A DNA stretch of 64,000 nt from Bacteroidales bacterium UBA5833. Lineage in GTDB: Bacteria; Bacteroidota; Bacteroidia; Bacteroidales; Lentimicrobiaceae. Where the stretch lies: the NCBI GenBank assembly GCA_002433025.1, contig DJGZ01000013.1, positions 1 through 64,000 of the forward strand. The letters run 5' to 3'. Below the pieces are notes generated by a model that saw only the letters and a list, made by a program, of their open reading frames with translations, made no database searches and was not told the DNA's origin. The first letter of the stretch is position 1. Each line of letters begins with the position of its first letter. The translations under genes were made by a program, and so were the position numbers. Positions 60,844 through 64,000 of the stretch are shown here, piece by piece.

Positions 60844-61193
60844 AATCCCGTTTCCCGGGAAGGGTCCCAGAATAATTCTTTAAAATTCAATATTTTATCC
60901 TCTTCTACCACCGCGCCTTCCTGTTCAAGAAGTTGCCGCATCAGATCAGGATTACCGAAATGATGTTTTCCGGTAAGTAAGCCGTTGCGGTTAACCACCC
61001 GGTGTGCAGGAACCGGTTCCGGTGAATGGTGGGAAGCATTCATCGCCCATCCTACCATGCGTGCAGAGCCCCTGCTGCCCAAAAACGCAGCGATGGCCCC
61101 GTATGAGGTAACCCTGCCGTAAGGGATCAGTTTTACGACCTCATAGACGTTTTCAAAGAATGAAGCCTGATCGTCAGTTTTTACCGGTTTCAT
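60840..61193 (-). CDS. Alkyltransferase-like protein (ATL; Cys-less MGMT domain)
   Basis: 117 residues with the MGMT DNA-binding fold: helix-turn-helix with Tyr31 and Arg45 (SARMVGWAMNAS), the loop equivalent to PCHRV read as VPAHRVVNRNG, and a GLLTGKHHFG tail. The alkyl-accepting cysteine is Ala63, so it cannot repair O6-alkylguanine itself. ATL proteins bind such lesions and hand them to nucleotide excision repair. The start overlaps the end of trmB by 4 bp, so the two are translationally coupled; the gene also converges on a protease gene. Confidence 0.88.
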   Translation of the reverse strand: MKPVKTDDQASFFENVYEVVKLIPYGRVTSYGAIAAFLGSRGSARMVGWAMNASHHSPEPVPAHRVVNRNGLLTGKHHFGNPDLMRQLLEQEGAVVEEDKILNFKELFWDPSRETGF

Positions 61194-61846
61194 GTTAATT
61201 TGAATCTCAGGTACTTGATAGGAATTCCCTGCGCAAGAAATATCTTTTCGTAATGGGTCTGGGTAAGCATTACATCTTCATTTAATCCGCTGTTATACAG
61301 GTCAAATGTGTGCATCAACAGTTCATGGCCCTCCGCGGCAATGGTTCCCAGGGTATATTCAAAAAACGCAGGGTTATCGGTTTTCAGGTGAATGATGCTG
61401 CCGGGTTTCAGCAGGGTTTTATACCGGTTCAGGAACATGGGAGAAGTCAGCCGTTTCCTGGCTTTGGCAGGCTGCGGATCGGGAAAGGTAATCCATATCC
61501 CGTTCACCTCTCCCGGGGCAAAGGCGTTAAGTATCATATCGATGCGCATGCGCAGAAATGCCACATTGGGGTAACCGTTTTCGAATGACGTCCTGGCGCC
61601 CCGCCATATTCTGGCCCCTTTGATATCAACGCCGATATAATTGTTTTCCGGATATTTTTCTGCAAGGGTAACGGTGTATTCCCCTTTGCCGCATCCGAGT
61701 TCCAGGATGATGGGGTTTTCATTTCCGAAAAAACCGTGCCACTTGCCTTTCTGATCGAAACCCCGGACCAGTTCCTCAAATGACGGCTGGAAAAGGTGCG
61801 GAAAGGTGGCGTTTTCCGCGAATCGGTCTAATTTTCTCTTGCTCAA
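61190..61846 (-). CDS. trmB: tRNA (guanine-N7)-methyltransferase
   Basis: 218 residues; makes m7G46 in tRNA. SAM-binding motif LELGCGKGEYTVTLA, the tRNA-binding GVDIKGARIW and FPDPQPAKARKRLTSP, and the C-terminal YKTLLKPGSIIHLKTDN with TLAEKYP are all family text. It overlaps the ATL gene downstream by 4 bp. A TATTTTTG promoter element lies 50 bp upstream (61896-61903). Confidence 0.97.
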   Translation of the reverse strand: MSKRKLDRFAENATFPHLFQPSFEELVRGFDQKGKWHGFFGNENPIILELGCGKGEYTVTLAEKYPENNYIGVDIKGARIWRGARTSFENGYPNVAFLRMRIDMILNAFAPGEVNGIWITFPDPQPAKARKRLTSPMFLNRYKTLLKPGSIIHLKTDNPAFFEYTLGTIAAEGHELLMHTFDLYNSGLNEDVMLTQTHYEKIFLAQGIPIKYLRFKLT

Positions 61847-61895
61847 CGACGGGATGATTATGGCCGGACCATAGTTGTCCGGGATTAATGGCCTG

Positions 61896-61903
61896 CAAAA
61901 ATA
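61896..61903 (-). promoter_or_regulatory. Candidate -7 element for trmB-ATL
   Basis: Minus strand TATTTTTG, 50 bp before the trmB ATG. Confidence 0.5.
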
Positions 61904-61961
61904 GCAAACAGCATCTTAACTGCAGTAAAACAGTGAATCAGGTGTAAGAATTTTTTGAGGA

Positions 61962-62921
61962 TTACCTGCGTGTCAGCAGCCAGGCTTCGGGAAATCTGCC
62001 ATGGCGGACTTCGTTCACCTTGCTGATAGCCAGATCTTTGTTACTGAATCCGGCTACACTTACATGGTAAAGGCCACGGCTGTTTTGCCCGGCAATGGAA
62101 GCATCGTAACCTTCCGCCCTGAGTTCGCTGACCAGTTTCTCAGCATTCTCCTGAATACTGAAAGCCCCGGCAATCACAAAGTAAATGTCAGGTTTTACGG
62201 CTTCGGCAGGCTCAGGGGCGGCAACAGGCTCCGGGGTGAATTCAGCCGGGCTTGCTGTATAGGTTTCCACCTCAGTAGTTCCGGTATTCACCTGCACAGG
62301 CGATTCGGTTTGCGCAGGAATCAGGGACGCATAGTTGTTCCTCAGGCCTGACAAGCCTCCCGTATTCAGCGCACTCCAGATCGAAATGGTAGCCAGGGGC
62401 AGCAATATGGCAGCCCACCTGAGCGTGGAAGGAAGTTTACGCATGGCAGGCACAGCGCGGCTACCGGTCAGACTCCGGCCGATTTTTTCCTGAAGGCCTT
62501 CACGGTTAACAGGCTCGGAAGTAAATGCAACAAGACCGAATGCATCATCAAGATAGTTTGATCCCTTTTCAGGAATAAAACTCAGGTTGTTCTCACGGTC
62601 GGCGTGCAGGCGTCCTATTCCTGCCAACACGATTTCGCCTTTTTTGCCCAGTATGCCCAATAGTCCGTTCACCGCTGACTCTATCAGTCTGTTGGCTTCG
62701 GCATAGCTGATTTCTTCACCGGAAGCAATGGCGTTGGCCAGGATGCCGTCGTTGTTGCATAACCTTGCATTGAAAGCAAGTTGCCTCGAAGGGGGCATGA
62801 AGGTGTGCGTTACCGGATGGATGGTGGCCGGCGTGTAATTGGCAATAAACCCTCCAAGACCGGGGATAATCACGCAATCGTGCTCAAACAGCAGGCTGCT
62901 GATGTACTTTTCAAGATCCAT
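61962..62921 (-). CDS. HU-CCDC81/SPOR membrane protein
   Basis: 319 residues. An N-terminal HU-CCDC81 domain pair (about 1-140; MDLEKYISSLLFEHDCVIIPGLGG and FAFNARLCNNDGILANAIA-type text) is followed by a membrane helix near 165-185 (STLRWAAILLPLATISIW). A Pro/Glu/Thr-rich linker (195-245) and a C-terminal SPOR domain (about 245-315; IYFVIAGAFSIQENAEKL, YHVSVAGFSNKDLAI) follow. SPOR domains bind denuded septal peptidoglycan, so this is probably a single-pass division- or cell-wall-linked protein with its N-terminal domain inside. Common in Bacteroidota. Confidence 0.9.
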   Translation of the reverse strand: MDLEKYISSLLFEHDCVIIPGLGGFIANYTPATIHPVTHTFMPPSRQLAFNARLCNNDGILANAIASGEEISYAEANRLIESAVNGLLGILGKKGEIVLAGIGRLHADRENNLSFIPEKGSNYLDDAFGLVAFTSEPVNREGLQEKIGRSLTGSRAVPAMRKLPSTLRWAAILLPLATISIWSALNTGGLSGLRNNYASLIPAQTESPVQVNTGTTEVETYTASPAEFTPEPVAAPEPAEAVKPDIYFVIAGAFSIQENAEKLVSELRAEGYDASIAGQNSRGLYHVSVAGFSNKDLAISKVNEVRHGRFPEAWLLTRR

Positions 62922-63046
62922 AACAACGGTTTTGTTTCAGAAGGGCCGGGTTAAACAATTTGTGCTGAATGAATTCCGGGTCCCGGCGGATCAAAGGTTA
63001 TGCCCTTTCAAACGCAGCGCTAAGATAATGGGTTGAAACCGCTTTT

Positions 63047-63814
63047 TCAAGCGATGTTGGTAAGTTTTGATAAGTCTTCAGGGGTGTCGATGCCAATGGT
63101 TTCAAAATCAGTAATGTTCGTCTGAATGGAATATCCGTTCCAAAGCCAGCGCAACTGCTCCAGTGATTCAGCGGTTTCGGGCGGGGCGGGCGGAAGCCCG
63201 GAAATATCCTGAAGCGTTTGCGTTAGGTAGGCATAGATTCCGATATGCCTGTAAAATGTGAATACTGATGTCCATTCATCATCAGGATGCTGCCTGATAT
63301 GCGGAATGGGCGACCGGCTGAACAGCAAAGCCTTGCCGCTTTTGTCGGTCAGCACCTTCACCACGTTGGGATTGAGCAGGTCTTCCGTTTTTTTGATAAC
63401 CTTGATCAGGGTGGCAATCCGGGTTTCGCTATTGCTGAATAAGCTTACCACACTTTCTATCTGCTCCGGACGTATGGTTGGCTCATCGCCCTGGATATTC
63501 ACTGCAATATCATAGTGTTCACCGTTTCCGGCGAGTATTCGCATTGTTTCTGCAATGCGGTCGGTTCCGCTGGGGTGGTGCGGGCTGGTCATGATCACCC
63601 TTCCCCCGAAACCGGCAACATGGCCGGCAATCCTGGCATCGTCAGTGGCCACGATCACGGCGCTGAGCAAGGTGCAACGGGAGGCCTGCCGGTAAACCCG
63701 CTCAATCATGCTCATGCCTTTGATCATCACCAGGGGTTTGCCCGGAAAACGGGTGGAGGCGTACCTGGCCGGTATCACTCCAACTGCTGTCAGGCCGGTA
63801 TCAGAAAAGTCCAT
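63047..63814 (-). CDS. kdsB: 3-deoxy-manno-octulosonate cytidylyltransferase
   Basis: 255 residues; activates KDO with CTP for lipopolysaccharide core synthesis. Opening IPARYASTRFPGKPLVMIKG and the motifs ATDDARI, PSGTDRIAE, NIQGDEP and LFSRSPIPH are diagnostic. Its 5' end overlaps the deoxynucleoside kinase gene by 14 bp, so the two are in one operon. The presence of kdsB fits a Gram-negative outer membrane. Confidence 0.97.
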   Translation of the reverse strand: MDFSDTGLTAVGVIPARYASTRFPGKPLVMIKGMSMIERVYRQASRCTLLSAVIVATDDARIAGHVAGFGGRVIMTSPHHPSGTDRIAETMRILAGNGEHYDIAVNIQGDEPTIRPEQIESVVSLFSNSETRIATLIKVIKKTEDLLNPNVVKVLTDKSGKALLFSRSPIPHIRQHPDDEWTSVFTFYRHIGIYAYLTQTLQDISGLPPAPPETAESLEQLRWLWNGYSIQTNITDFETIGIDTPEDLSKLTNIA

Positions 63815-64000
63815 GGATTTCGGCGTTGATTTTGTCGATTACCACTGCCAGATCTTCGGGTTTTTCCGAAAAATTGAGGTTGTCCACCTCAACGATCAGC
63901 AGCTTGCCCAGTTTGTATCCGCCAATCCACGCTTCGTAGCGGTCGTTCAGGCTTTTCAGGTAATCCAGCCTGATAGAATTCTCATAATCCCTGCCACGTT
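63801..64000 (-). CDS. Deoxynucleoside kinase, 3' part (cut by window end)
   Basis: The last 66 codons of a minus-strand gene read RGRDYENSIRLDYLKSLNDR ... then YEAWIGGYKLGKLLIVEVDN, ending HGLF-stop. This is the C-terminal lid region of deoxynucleoside kinases (dNK/dGK/dCK type: RGR then YExxI), which phosphorylate deoxynucleosides with ATP. The 5' part lies beyond position 64000. It overlaps the kdsB start by 14 bp. Confidence 0.85.
   Translation of the reverse strand, partial: RGRDYENSIRLDYLKSLNDRYEAWIGGYKLGKLLIVEVDNLNFSEKPEDLAVVIDKINAEIHGLF

Noticed and set aside
1..64000. tRNA, rRNA, transposase or prophage genes
   Set aside because: No cloverleaf-like or IS-type sequence was recognised by reading; a tRNAscan-SE and ISfinder run would settle it.

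Overview
The window comes from a chromosome of a Bacteroidota bacterium, most likely a free-living member of Bacteroidales. Several lines support this. There is a GldB gliding-motility lipoprotein and a long (about 1100-residue) SecA. Three secreted proteins end in the type-A C-terminal sorting domain of the type IX secretion system (T9SS). There is a DUF5686/carboxypeptidase-regulatory protein, an HU-CCDC81/SPOR protein and a TPR-transmembrane-LuxR sensor. A TAnnTTTG -7 promoter element recurs just upstream of many starts. I found no rRNA, tRNA, transposase, phage gene or CRISPR array.

Layout. Positions 1-10.4 kb hold housekeeping genes (metallo-beta-lactamase-fold exonuclease-like protein, THUMP RNA methyltransferase, FlK-type thioesterase, OsmC, a two-component pair, MazG-like). 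They are broken up by long non-coding stretches carrying a repeat family: heptamer GATTTCG tracts plus an 11-bp inverted repeat. The repeats flank an AT-rich gene for a secreted beta-propeller protein (7.1-9.2 kb). Positions 10.5-15.1 kb encode a CHAD protein, a DUF5686 outer-membrane protein and an AI-2E-family permease.

Positions 15.1-39.8 kb form the accessory core. Five very large secreted proteins are all on the minus strand: a subtilase with GEVED repeats, an alpha/beta hydrolase, two Asp-box/BNR propeller proteins and a gingipain-like C25 peptidase. All end in the same module of about 190 residues: a beta-rich domain followed by two dockerin-like calcium loops at the extreme C-terminus. 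None has the usual T9SS tail. A TPR/LuxR-type sensor and a degenerate acylphosphatase lie inside the cluster. The last 180 bp or so of these genes are almost identical at DNA level, which suggests gene conversion. This shared tail is the best candidate here for an undescribed surface-display or assembly system.

Positions 40.3-64 kb are mostly conserved genes: frr, pyrH, an M28 peptidase with a T9SS tail, secA, cobalamin adenosyltransferase, a LolD/MacB-type ATPase, comM/yifB, gldB, two PorT-like beta-barrels, nadE, a NifU-like/Mrp iron-sulfur pair, an SGNH-like T9SS cargo protein, a trypsin-like lipoprotein, an alkyltransferase-like protein with trmB, a SPOR protein, kdsB and the 3' part of a deoxynucleoside kinase. 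Secretion and surface functions recur throughout (SecA, GldB, PorT-like barrels, T9SS cargo and the dockerin-tailed set).
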